Assembly: GCA_004764695.1 (NCBI GenBank)
Contig: SMSO01000033.1
Coordinates: 1,751,001 to 1,815,000, forward strand
Origin: Schizochytrium sp. TIO01
Lineage: Eukaryota > Sar > Bigyra > Thraustochytrida > Thraustochytriidae
Length of the DNA: 64,000 nt
Direction of reading: 5' to 3'
Each line of letters begins with the position of its first letter. Within the stretch, counting starts at the first letter, position 1. The notes beneath the pieces were generated by a model that was not told the origin of the DNA, ran no database searches, and saw only the letters and a list, made by a program, of their open reading frames with translations. Below, one piece after another: positions 18,627 through 28,066 of this stretch. The translations under genes were made by a program, and so were the position numbers.

Positions 18627-19511
18627 TTAGCAAATGCTTGACATGCGCACAGGCAGAGGAGGGGGCGGGGGCGGGAGAGGCGGGGCGAGCTCATCAGGTA
18701 CAGGCATGTGCTTGAATTCATTCCAAGACATGGCAGCGTAGTTCTTGGGGCCAACAAAGGAGCCGCCCTCAGATTGGGTCCGAGCAGTAAAGCGACGTGG
18801 TCGGTTGGCGGTGCGGCTGTTCATCAGTCTACGCTCGCTACGGGACGGTCCATCACTGTTCTCCTCTTCTTCGAGAGGGTAGTCGATGTCAATGTCAAGA
18901 TGTCCAAAGTCACTCATTTCCTGGTCTCGGCCTAGGTACCCACAGCAGCATGATTGCGGGCTTCTGCAATGGGTTTCACGGTACTTCTCGTCTTCATAGA
19001 TTTGGTTGTTGTTACTGTTGTTGTTGCTGGTGGTGCTGGTACTGACAACGTGGTGTTGGTATGGGTAGGGATCGAAGTCATAATCCTCATCTTCATAGCG
19101 CATGTCAACGGAGAATGCCGTGGACACGCTGTTTTGACGCAAAATCTGTGAAAAGCTGGACTTTTCCGGAGTGCTGCTACGCCGGGGCTTTTGGCCACTT
19201 GTAGCTCTGCGCAGGATTCTGCGTGCCCGTGAAGGTGTTTTGCGAACCCTCCGGTAACTAGGTTCTTCCTCATTAGTTCGTGATTTGTTGGTCTGCGAAG
19301 AGGCCCCAGCAGCTGTCATCAACAGAGAAGACGAAGAGCTTAGCGAAGCAGAGGGCATTTCTGATTTGGACCTCATCCCCAGACGCAACTTGCGGTCGCG
19401 CAAGATACGTTTCGGTGACGAGGGTCGTAGGCATTCTGCAGGGTCATCTGATGAATCAGAGCCTCGTCGAGATCTCTCGCTGGAGCTGCTCTTTGCCAAG
19501 GCGCCGCCCAT
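18627..19511 (-). CDS. Ser/Arg-rich disordered protein with C-terminal polyproline
   Basis: This 294-aa protein belongs to no family I recognise. It is low in hydrophobic residues and probably disordered. It begins MGGALAKS, a possible N-myristoylation start. It carries several basic-directed phosphosite-like motifs (RRGS at 15-18, later RRAT and RRSS), an Asn/Ser/Thr run (TSTTSNNNSNNN) and a Cys cluster (CCCGYLG). It ends with PPLPPPPPPLP (277-287), a ligand type for profilin, EVH1, SH3 or WW domains. A membrane-linked actin adaptor is one possible reading, but it is a guess. Evidence that it is real: its start codon, leader and first 20 codons exist as a diverged copy near 14.05 kb with the frame kept and many silent changes. 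The start is the first ATG. Confidence 0.72.
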   Translation of the reverse strand: MGGALAKSSSSERSRRGSDSSDDPAECLRPSSPKRILRDRKLRLGMRSKSEMPSASLSSSSSLLMTAAGASSQTNKSRTNEEEPSYRRVRKTPSRARRILRRATSGQKPRRSSTPEKSSFSQILRQNSVSTAFSVDMRYEDEDYDFDPYPYQHHVVSTSTTSNNNSNNNQIYEDEKYRETHCRSPQSCCCGYLGRDQEMSDFGHLDIDIDYPLEEEENSDGPSRSERRLMNSRTANRPRRFTARTQSEGGSFVGPKNYAAMSWNEFKHMPVPDELAPPLPPPPPPLPVRMSSIC

Positions 19512-20937
19512 TGTTGTCGTGGCCTATATACCTGTTTAATTCAAAACAGAAGAGCGTCGCTCGCGCCTTTCACCAATAGCACAGACTCCGCAAGTCTACA
19601 ATAAATTATTCGATGTTACTCACCGCAAGTTTATTGTGTAGACCCACCCACGCAAGGTCAAGGACAGCAGAAGTCTCAACCTCAAGCCCTGGGCTCCCGA
19701 ATATGTAAAGCTGCAACCTATTCGAGTACAACAACAGGAACAGCTGCTGCAAAGGTTTCCAGTTTGAAGGCCTCCCCTTTTATATAGTAATACGTGCTGG
19801 TATGTCAGCGAGTGAATAAAGCAAAGGAAGTGTCGATCGATCACCCTCCACTCAAGCGGCCAAGTATCTCGGACCTTAGTTCTGGCAAGCCACCCAGCTG
19901 GCGTACCGAGGGAGCCTGTGAGACGAGAGCGGTGGAGCCAGCGGGCTCTGGGTTCCCGAACAAAGCGCCAGCTAGCGAGCTAGCTGTTCGGTTGCTTGTT
20001 TTGATTGTATATTTGTCTGCCTGCCTGCCTGCCTCCAAGAAGAAGCAAAGAAGGAGAAAAAGAACAAAGCCTTTCCACCAAACAACCAAAACTGAAGAGA
20101 TTTTCGAAGAAACAACTTCAAAGGGTGAACGCGCCACACCTCGGGAGAGCGACTTCTCAGCTGCCTGCGGCGGTGAACTGCTAAATTCCAGCCAACGTCA
20201 ACACAGCCGTGGTCTCCGCTCGCACGTTTCAGGTTTGGGAACCTCGATGTTCTTGAAATCCTCGAGGTGTATTATTTGAATTTGGCGAAGTTTTGAACGA
20301 TTCTCTTTTCCTTTCCACATTGAAGTCATTCATTCAAAATATTTTCTCTCCTCCTCTCCACTTCTATCACTATTCGCTATGTAGCTCTTACTATCATCCG
20401 TCGTAAGTATGGGTCTTCCTTTTCTTTTCTTTCCTCTGGGAGCTTCTTCTATTGTTTTCATTAGGTGCCCTGCTATCTACACCGCTTTCAGACAGACAGG
20501 CAGGCAGCGTCAGTGTCTACTAGTACTGCTGCTATACACTTCTACTGCCACCTTAGTGGTTTCTACCGCAGAGAAAGACGAGGATGTGCAAACGTGGGCC
20601 TCCCTGCTTAAACCAGTATCAACACATGAGGCGCAAAAACAGATCTCGGCCCCTCTCACCTTCGCGGGGGTCCCCTGCCGGGAGTCCCCCTGCAGATAGG
20701 GAGAAGTCTGTGCGAAGGTGCGGCGAACGGCGGCCGGGGATACCTACGAGTCCTCTCCGGTGCACATCCCACAGCCCTCCCCACAGCCGGAAGCTATCGA
20801 GGGGCTGGAGAAAGCTGTCCCGCAGTGCTGCAGCTTCTTGGCTTGCTTTGAGTGCTTCCAGGACCTGCCCTCCGCTGCTTTCTTGCTTCATTTCCTCCTC
20901 TGCGCTCCTCGAAGTTCGGGCCCATTTTCATATTGCC

Positions 20938-20996
20938 TCTTTCAACTCTCTCTCTCGCTCTCGAGCTCCTCTTCCTCCTCCTCCTCCTCCTCAGCC
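20938..20996. repeat. (CTC)n-rich microsatellite
   Basis: A run of CTC/TCC triplets with its core near 20962-20993. It lies in low-complexity pyrimidine-rich DNA. Confidence 0.6.
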
Positions 20997-21111
20997 TTCG
21001 AACTTCCTCGCTGCCGTTGCCTTCGGCGCCTCCGCGGCGTTCAAGGGAGGCGGGCCATTTGACCTGGGCCCGCGGTCGCTGACCCAGGTTCTCATTTCTA
21101 TGGTCTCCTCA

Positions 21112-21171
21112 TTTCTTTCTTTCTTTCTTTCATCGCTGCTTTCGTTCCGAAGAAAGAAAGAAAGAAAGAAA
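21112..21171. repeat. (TTTC)n / (GAAA)n inverted repeat
   Basis: Five TTTC units at 21112-21130 face a GAAA run at about 21150-21171 across a spacer of about 20 nt. Together they could form a 19-bp hairpin. Confidence 0.65.
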
Positions 21172-23283
21172 AAGAGAAAAAGAGAAATAGAGAGAGAAAG
21201 AAAAAGAACGAACGCGCTTCCCTTTCCTCGGCCATACTGTACCACGCCCTGAGAACAAGCACCGCTCGTCACATCGCTAGTTTGTTTGTAGCGACCCTGA
21301 AGATGCGTGGTTCTTGCTCTCTCTCTGCGCAGGAAAGGCGGTTTTCTGAAGAAATCGGAGGCGAAGGAAAACACGTGAAGCGGGAAACCACAAAACCTGC
21401 GTTCATAACTCAATCAATTTATAGCTTATCAATTTATCATCTTTTACTTTTTTAAAATTAATAAATGAAAGTGGAAATTAAGTGAAAGTGAGTTATTTCA
21501 TTGGAGAGAGAACACAAAGAGCGCTCTGAACGAGGACTCGAAGGTCGTCTGGGAGCTGCTAAGGTGGTGCCTAGCGTAAACCGCTGATGCTGTGAAATCT
21601 ACAGTTGTGGCTTTCGTTTTATAGAAACCCTTTTCAGGAGTCGAATGAATGAACGAATGAAAGTCGCGTCACTTTGAGGTCTGAGATGGTTCGTTGGAAT
21701 CGAGCTCGAAGTGATTTCTCCTCGATCAACTAAGTGCCAAATTAGTTCCTCGAGAACCTTGTGCGGCTTCTCTGAGGGGCCTCGAGCGCAGCTTCTTAGC
21801 TCCTAACTTCTTGCCACCTGAGGCACTTAGTCTCTGAGCACCTGTTGATGAAGAAATATTGTGTAACGTGTGTGCTTTGATTGGTCTATTCATTTTGTCC
21901 GGCCGATCAATCTCGTCTCTGATAAGTAAGTCCCATGCTTTGAGTTTCATCCTTGAGCGGCTCTGGTTACTAGCTAGTGTACGGCTGAGGGAGCCTCGAT
22001 TTTAGCACGTTGTTTCAGGTTTGGGCGCCTGAAGTGAGTTTTGCATTCTTCTGTTGATCTGACATAGGAAAAGGGCGGATTTTCTACAAATTGTAAACAA
22101 ATTAAATTAAAGGGAAAGAGAGAATAAAAAAAGACTCTGCGAGGATATTTTTCTTTTAATCCTTAGATTTAGTTTTAATTAATTAAATTAATTTAAAAAA
22201 TGAAGGAAAGAAGAAAAAGTAAGGTGATACTTAGGTGGTATATGGGAAGGAGGAAATGGAGATTTGAGTAGACATCAATATTGCCGAGCAGACGACGCGC
22301 AGTTTACGCAGTTCGCTCTGCCGAGGCTGACCAAATTTCGCGTCCAAGGCCGACTTTAGCCGATACACGTTTGGGGTCGAGCACAATCAGAGCGTCTCCT
22401 ATGATCTGCCACAGCTTCTGCGATCTTGATCGAGAATGCCTCATTTTAGAAGAGGCTCGGAAACTCAAAACCTTTAAACTTCAAACTGAGAGGCTGGTTT
22501 CCACGGCACATAGGCCAAACCTTAGGCCAACAGGTAGAACTCCATTTACCTCCCTGATCGATGAAAACCTTTTCATTTTTGAGATTGCGGGACCACAGGT
22601 ACCTACCTCCCTACCTAGCTAGCTGCCTAGGACTACCTACTGGAGATATTTAGAGGTACCGGTACCGCAACGGTTGTCCAAATCTGAAGGTCTGTCCGTC
22701 AAGAGAGAGGTTTGGGCGCTCGAAAAGCGATGGAGGAGTTCGCTTAGTTGACGAGAGATGGCCCCAGCCGCATAGTTTCAAAGCCTCTCGCGGCCTCTCT
22801 TGGCTCCAGGCACAGGATAACCCTGACGTATCGAAGAACGCGGCTCCTTTGGTTCTCAGGCTGGAGGCCAAGAAGCTGGCGCTGTGCTGGCGCGGGCCGG
22901 CTGCTTTCCGCTGCGGGGGGATCTTGTTTTATCGAGGTGCTGCTTGCTTCGAGTTGCTGGAAAGACATGCAAGAAGGTACAGAGGGCAGAGCCCCGCAGC
23001 CCCCCTGAGCAGCACCTCATTCAGCTTCTGGCAGCTTCTTCGAACTCGCCCGGAACCCCCCCCCTCCCGGATCTCAACCCTGGCTCGTGTTTCTTCAAGT
23101 TGGAAAGCCTGTACGTACTCATTCAAGTACCTGCGCCTACTTCACTCGTAGCCAAAAGTGCGTCGCCAAACACATCTGCGACCGACAGGCCGTGACAGAC
23201 CGACAGCTTTGAGTTGAAAAGCTGTAGCTCAACGCGAACTGTGGTCGGCGGTATCCAAAGATGGGGAACTGAGCTCCAAAGCT

Positions 23284-23428
23284 GAAGAAACTCGAACGTT
23301 GAAGAAACTCAAACTTTCTTCAAGAAACTCAAACGTTGAAGAAACTCAAACGTTGAAGAAACTCAAACGTTGAAGAAACTCAAACGTTGAAGAAACTCAA
23401 ACGTTGAAGAAACTCAAACTTTCAAGAA
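23284..23428. repeat. 17-bp minisatellite GAAGAAACTCAAACGTT
   Basis: About eight copies occur. The units at 23338, 23355, 23372 and 23389 are identical. Outer copies are degenerate, and one is interrupted by an added TTTCTTC. Such homogeneity suggests recent expansion. Confidence 0.85.
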
Positions 23429-25204
23429 ACAAAACCCAGCGAGCAAAGAAGCAAGTAGAAGCAAGCAAAGAAGTCCGTGCCTCGATGGAGTGAGTGGTGT
23501 GGCTACGAGCAAGACAACCTGGAGAGCTTTGGGACATAAAGTCGCTTGAAATATCGTTCTTGAAGTGATTAGTTAGCCAGTTATAAAGGCAACTACATAC
23601 CTTCCCGGTGTAGTGAAGGTGATCATTAAGAGAGAAAGCCCTTGAGTGAACACACACAAAGTTTGGGTTGGCCTTTAATGTAATGCAATTGGCGCTTGCG
23701 CATCTTGAATACGAGAAAGACTTTGGCGAAGACTTGAACTTGCAGTGGGATCATGAGCACTGACCGCGGCTCCAACGAATGGTTTAGCTCTCCTGGCTTG
23801 TGGGGGAGGAAGGCATTGTCATGGTTTCTCAGGGCACTGGAAAACTTGATCACATTTGCCATACTTATTTATTGGTGTATATCAAACACGAGCCCAGCTC
23901 AGCTAAAGGGCTTCAGCTCTGCTCTTCAGCTCTGCTGCAGAGATTTCGGCAATCAAGCCACGCTTGGTAAAGGGGGTTGTAAAGGAAGCTTCTCGTGATA
24001 CGGCAAGCCTGGATTTGGGCTCCAGGGTTGCAGAGAATAACGAAACAAAGTAGGCTTTTGGGGCCCAGAATCGGTGCTCTTGTCTTTCATTTCAAAAGTT
24101 CACACCTGAGTAGAAAGAACTCAGAGACGAGAGCACAAACCTGGCATGCCTGGTGTACTCACGTGGTGTCCTCGGATATACTACGGGGACCCCTTTGCAC
24201 ACCTTTCGCAAGAACATGATTTTGGCGGGTTTGCTTTTGCCTTATAAATTAGAAATCACAGAATATCGTGGACGATTCTGGGCGCCAGAGCTTCTAGAGT
24301 TTAAAAAGATGCTCCATCTGACAGCAGTACGCATCGACCAGCAGGTCCAATAACTCTGTTGGTACAATCGCAAGATTCATATGCTATGGTTGATCTACGC
24401 TTCATTTATCTTGGAGCTTAGGGCCGGACTATTATTGCGTTGTCACACACCTTTCTTCAGAACCTGTGGTAGTATTAGTAGCTGGGTTCTTAGGTTATAT
24501 AGCACCTGGCACGCCAGTGATGGAAACCACAGCACCTTCAAGTTATATATAAGCCATGAATTGTAAGCAAAACCTTATGATAAATCATCCGAGCCCAATA
24601 TTGGTCATAGCTTGGGTTGGTGCAGGCCTCGAAGAGAAGCCCTTGGCTGCTCGGGTTTATGGCCGGCTGCGCATAAATTATCCGCCCGAACGCAACAAAT
24701 GAAAAGCTCCGGTGTCCGAAAAGCCTAGTCCCGAATAGTTTTGCCGATGCTCTCTGAGCACTTTCATACCTACATGATTATCTAGTTGAAACGTCATCTC
24801 GAGCAAGAGCCAGAGAAGGAAAGCCCGAGGTTTTGGGAACCCCTTTATTTGAAGGAGAGGTGGTGAAAGCTCGGTTTCTCCGAGCCGCGTATTTTAATCC
24901 TTCGAGATGGATTCTGTACGCGGTGCTGTGCTAGCGGTACTGCTGGCACTCCTAGGGTATCTGATAAGAGGCCTCTCCGCCTCAGAAGGATAGTGATTCA
25001 TTCATGATCATTCGTTGAAATTCATTCGTGCAGGATCTCTGAGAACTCTTCGATCATTCAATCGAGCGTTGCCAAAGGTTGGCCTGAAGCAGACCCGAAA
25101 CTAAATCTCGGACTGCAGCAACAGCAAACAAGCCAGAGACTTCGCACAGCGAGGAGGAAGAAGGAGAAGAAACAGAAGAAGTAGAAGCTCGCAAACCTAG
25201 AAAG

Positions 25205-25507
25205 ATGGGTGACGAACTCGATAAGGCTCTCGAAAGCCACCCCGTCGTGGTGGTCTCCAAGACATGGTGCCCGTTCTGTACTCGTGCCAAGAATGTCCTT
25301 GCCAACTACCCGATCAAAAACATGCGTGTGATTGAGTGTGATAGCAAACCCGCCGTCCAAAACCGCGCGGAGGAGCTCACTGGCCAGCGTACCGTGCCTA
25401 ACATCTTCATTGGCGGCAAGTCCATCGGCGGCTGCGACAAAACTGTCGCGCTCCACAACAAAGGACAGCTCAAGGTGATGCTGGAGGAGGCAGGCGCTCT
25501 CGAGTAA
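25205..25507 (+). CDS. Dithiol glutaredoxin
   Basis: This 100-aa thioredoxin-fold enzyme reduces protein and glutathione disulfides with GSH. The active site is WCPFC (Cys22 and Cys25), near the classical CPYC and so a dithiol type rather than a CGFS iron-sulfur type. The cis-proline motif TVP lies at 63-65 and the GSH-binding GGCD at 75-78. The length is exactly the size of a single-domain glutaredoxin. There is no targeting peptide, so it is probably cytosolic. Cys77 next to the GG is the extra Cys seen in some class I enzymes. The start is the first ATG of the frame, and the fold begins within ten residues of it. Confidence 0.95.
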   Translation: MGDELDKALESHPVVVVSKTWCPFCTRAKNVLANYPIKNMRVIECDSKPAVQNRAEELTGQRTVPNIFIGGKSIGGCDKTVALHNKGQLKVMLEEAGALE

Positions 25508-26248
25508 TCTTATCCAAGATCTCGACGTTTACACTGCAAGTTGACTTCCGTATGCTAAATTATGCTCCAAACAGCATCGATAGACTATGAATGCACACAG
25601 TGGACCGCCTCGACTCGCTTTGGTGAATTCGTTTTTGATGACCGTCACATTTCCCCTTCCTGAAACACCCGCATTTAAAAGCGTTGCACGTGCGATCTAC
25701 TTTCGTCGCGAGCGGCATTTTACTCTCGCAAGAATGTAAATGCCCCCTATGTTCCCGCCTGGCCCTGTGGCGCAACTGGTCACGCCCTCTGGCAATTCAG
25801 AACTTTTCGTGAAATTTATCAAAAAGGTGACCTGGAATGTTAGGAGTGGTACTTCCTAAAATAACTAGCACTGTCTAAGTTTAGTTACCACTCTGATAGC
25901 AACCATAATCCTTTGTTGCTTGGCGAACCATTTCCTTGTTTTCTATTTAGAAAAACTTAACCTTTTATGCTATCATTGATTTTGCTCTCCTTGAATAAGT
26001 TTCGCTTAGATCGTCTTCTTGTTAGTATATGTATCGGATAGCGACAATGCCAATCTGTCGCAGTGTTGACAAGACTGTCTACATTTAACTGGTACACAAG
26101 CTCTTAATTTGGGTGCAAGTGACGAATGCTCATTAAGAAAATTCACTAAATTTAAGTTTGGCTTCTGCAGAAGCATACGTTCCCTGTCTTTGTTTTTTAA
26201 AAAGTCATGGACAAGAAGAAAATTAATAGTTGGGTAAAACTTCATGAA
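25508..26248. other. Convergent 3' spacer, no gene
   Basis: This AT-rich spacer lies between the glutaredoxin (+) and TPR (-) genes. The segment near 25765-25790 looks like the 5' part of a tRNA but lacks a matching 3' half. Confidence 0.5.
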
Positions 26249-28066
26249 CTACTTTTCTTCTGTTGAACCACCACAACACGGACTTGCACCTTGAAGAACT
26301 TGTGCCTCATTCTGCGCTTGACTTGGCACTTCCGACAGCATACAGAGGCACGGGGCTCGCACTGGGACATCCGCTAATGTTCGGCGATACTCCAAGTCCT
26401 TTTCCTCAGCTGGTGTAAGTGCAGGACACAACTCTGGGAACTTTTCATGACAAAGTGCGACGCCACTGAGCGCCCAGATGTTCCCTGGCTCCCGCTTAAG
26501 ACTACCCTGGAATGCTTCGTATGCTTCTTTTGCGTGACCTTGCTCTAAAAGTAGGCTTCCAAGTGCGTGTCTAGGAGACATCATCCAAGGCCATGGCTCG
26601 TCATATTTGAGACCTTCGCATCGCGCAACTGCAACACGCAAGCACTCGTAGGCATGACTATAATTGCCCTTACGGTATTCAATCTCGCCTTCTAGCATCG
26701 CTTCTCCAATATGTAAGAGTGAGTTTGCACTGTTGTTAAAGAGCGCTCGCTCCTCGGGAATTACCGTCAATGCTTCTCTGTATAGCGCTTGCTCACGATC
26801 TGCAGCTTCGACATTGTTCAGTGCTGCATATGCAAGCCCTCTAGCATAGTGCAGCGTAGCGTTATAAACGAGAAAAAGCTCTTTATCCTCCGCAAATGCT
26901 TCCTCTAGAATAGAATTCCACTCCCCAAAACGTATAAGCGTATGGAGATTAATATTACTGAAGGTCTCCATAGAATTAGCGGCGCCCTTTCGCATATGTT
27001 CCCTCATTGCAGCCGTCATAAGCTCGTCCTTGATCTCCATTGCTGCATTCATTGCGTCTTCTCGAGAGCCCATCTGGAAAGCTCCATAAGCTAACATGTG
27101 CAGATCATGGTATCGGTACCCTGCGTAGAAATTTGCCGTGGTACGATGGGCGGTATAGCGGCGATTTGCGGCAGCAGCGAGTTTGCTGCATTCCACGACT
27201 TTGTCGTATTCCCCACTTTGGATCCAAATATGCGCTGGCATATGTAATAGGTGAGCCAAATCGCTGCCACGTACAAGATCAAGAAGGTCTTGGGCAACGT
27301 TTCGCGCCATGGTCATGTCGGGGCTCATTTCAAGGCAATGGATAAGCATGTGCAAAATGCCAATGTGGTTAGGAAATTGGCGTGCATAGGACCACAGCAA
27401 ATCTTGAAGAATTTGGGTTCCGGGAAAGACACCTTCAGCATCACGTGGAGTACCGTCATTCGTGTCATAAAGATCCCATGGCTTAAGCAGCATGATTGAG
27501 TCTGCATACATGCATGCAATGTCTGCATCTTCCAAGTAGTCTTCATGAAGGGCCTTCATGTGCGTAACAAAGGTTTCATTTAAGATTTTACGGCCAGCTG
27601 TATCAGGTTCGTGCTCAGTGCAGCGAGCACGTACAGCGTTTGCGAGGCGGCGAGTTTTATCTGCGAAGGCTTGGCCATTTTCACCGCCTTGCTCCACACG
27701 AGTCAGGGCAAGATCTGCAAACTTGACGGCTTCTGCGTTGGAAGGGAAAGTATCAGCTTCATCTTCGCAGACCCCGCTATTGTAGTCTACTCCGTGACAG
27801 TAAGAGATCAAAATCAGAGGCTCAGGTGCACAAGGTGCAAGTCTAGAGCATTCCCTCAGACACTCGATTGCTTCAATGTGGTTGAAAGCATGCATCCAGA
27901 GAATACCTCGATTAAAGTATCGAAGAATCAGCATTTCATCTCCTTCTGTTGGAAGTCCCGCTGGATCTAATCTCCATGCAGGGCCATGTCTCTGCGCCAT
28001 CACAAACGGATAGCGATCGTCTGCAGCAGCACCGCCAGAAGCCGTAGCGCTGTCATCTTGTGCCAT
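26249..28066 (-). CDS. TPR-repeat protein of a bacterial-type family
   Basis: This 605-aa protein is made of helical repeats. TPR-like pairs are seen at about 45-80 (YFNRGILWMHAFNHIEAIECLRECSRLAP) and, clearly, at about 455-540 (EIEYRKGNYSHAYECLRVAV, then GSLLLEQGHAKEAYEAFQGSLKREP). Between them lies the block HCLEMSP (243-249) and LLHMPAHIWIQSGEYDKVVE (273-292). I know that block from a family of about 550-600-aa TPR proteins common in bacteria and in some fungi. Its function is unknown. The C-terminus is Cys-containing (CLCM, SPCCGGS) and probably flexible. There is no signal peptide or membrane segment. Bacterial-type relatives suggest ancient transfer, but only a tree could show that. The gene is convergent with glutaredoxin. 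The start is the first ATG. Confidence 0.85.
   Translation of the reverse strand: MAQDDSATASGGAAADDRYPFVMAQRHGPAWRLDPAGLPTEGDEMLILRYFNRGILWMHAFNHIEAIECLRECSRLAPCAPEPLILISYCHGVDYNSGVCEDEADTFPSNAEAVKFADLALTRVEQGGENGQAFADKTRRLANAVRARCTEHEPDTAGRKILNETFVTHMKALHEDYLEDADIACMYADSIMLLKPWDLYDTNDGTPRDAEGVFPGTQILQDLLWSYARQFPNHIGILHMLIHCLEMSPDMTMARNVAQDLLDLVRGSDLAHLLHMPAHIWIQSGEYDKVVECSKLAAAANRRYTAHRTTANFYAGYRYHDLHMLAYGAFQMGSREDAMNAAMEIKDELMTAAMREHMRKGAANSMETFSNINLHTLIRFGEWNSILEEAFAEDKELFLVYNATLHYARGLAYAALNNVEAADREQALYREALTVIPEERALFNNSANSLLHIGEAMLEGEIEYRKGNYSHAYECLRVAVARCEGLKYDEPWPWMMSPRHALGSLLLEQGHAKEAYEAFQGSLKREPGNIWALSGVALCHEKFPELCPALTPAEEKDLEYRRTLADVPVRAPCLCMLSEVPSQAQNEAQVLQGASPCCGGSTEEK

Larger units (their letters stand above)
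19512..25204. other. Gene-poor, repeat-rich spacer
   Basis: In 5.7 kb I find no supported gene. Frames such as those at 20584-21252 or 22281-22622 are Ser/Pro/Arg-rich and overlap several others, so I read them as noise. The stretch holds microsatellites, a polypurine/polypyrimidine hairpin at 21112-21171 and a 17-bp minisatellite at 23284-23428. AT-rich islands lie around 21420-21480 and 22090-22210. The last 300 bp, with repeated ATTCATTC words at about 24993-25030, should be the glutaredoxin promoter and leader. Confidence 0.5.

Noticed and set aside
20584-21252. 222-codon plus-strand frame
   Set aside because: Ser/Pro-rich start then Lys/Arg/Glu repeat from a GAAA microsatellite. It overlaps other frames and has no recognisable domain.
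25765-25795. tRNA-like 5' half (GCCCTGTGGCGCAACTGGTC)
   Set aside because: The D-arm-like part looks right, but no anticodon stem, T-arm or pairing acceptor 3' strand follows.
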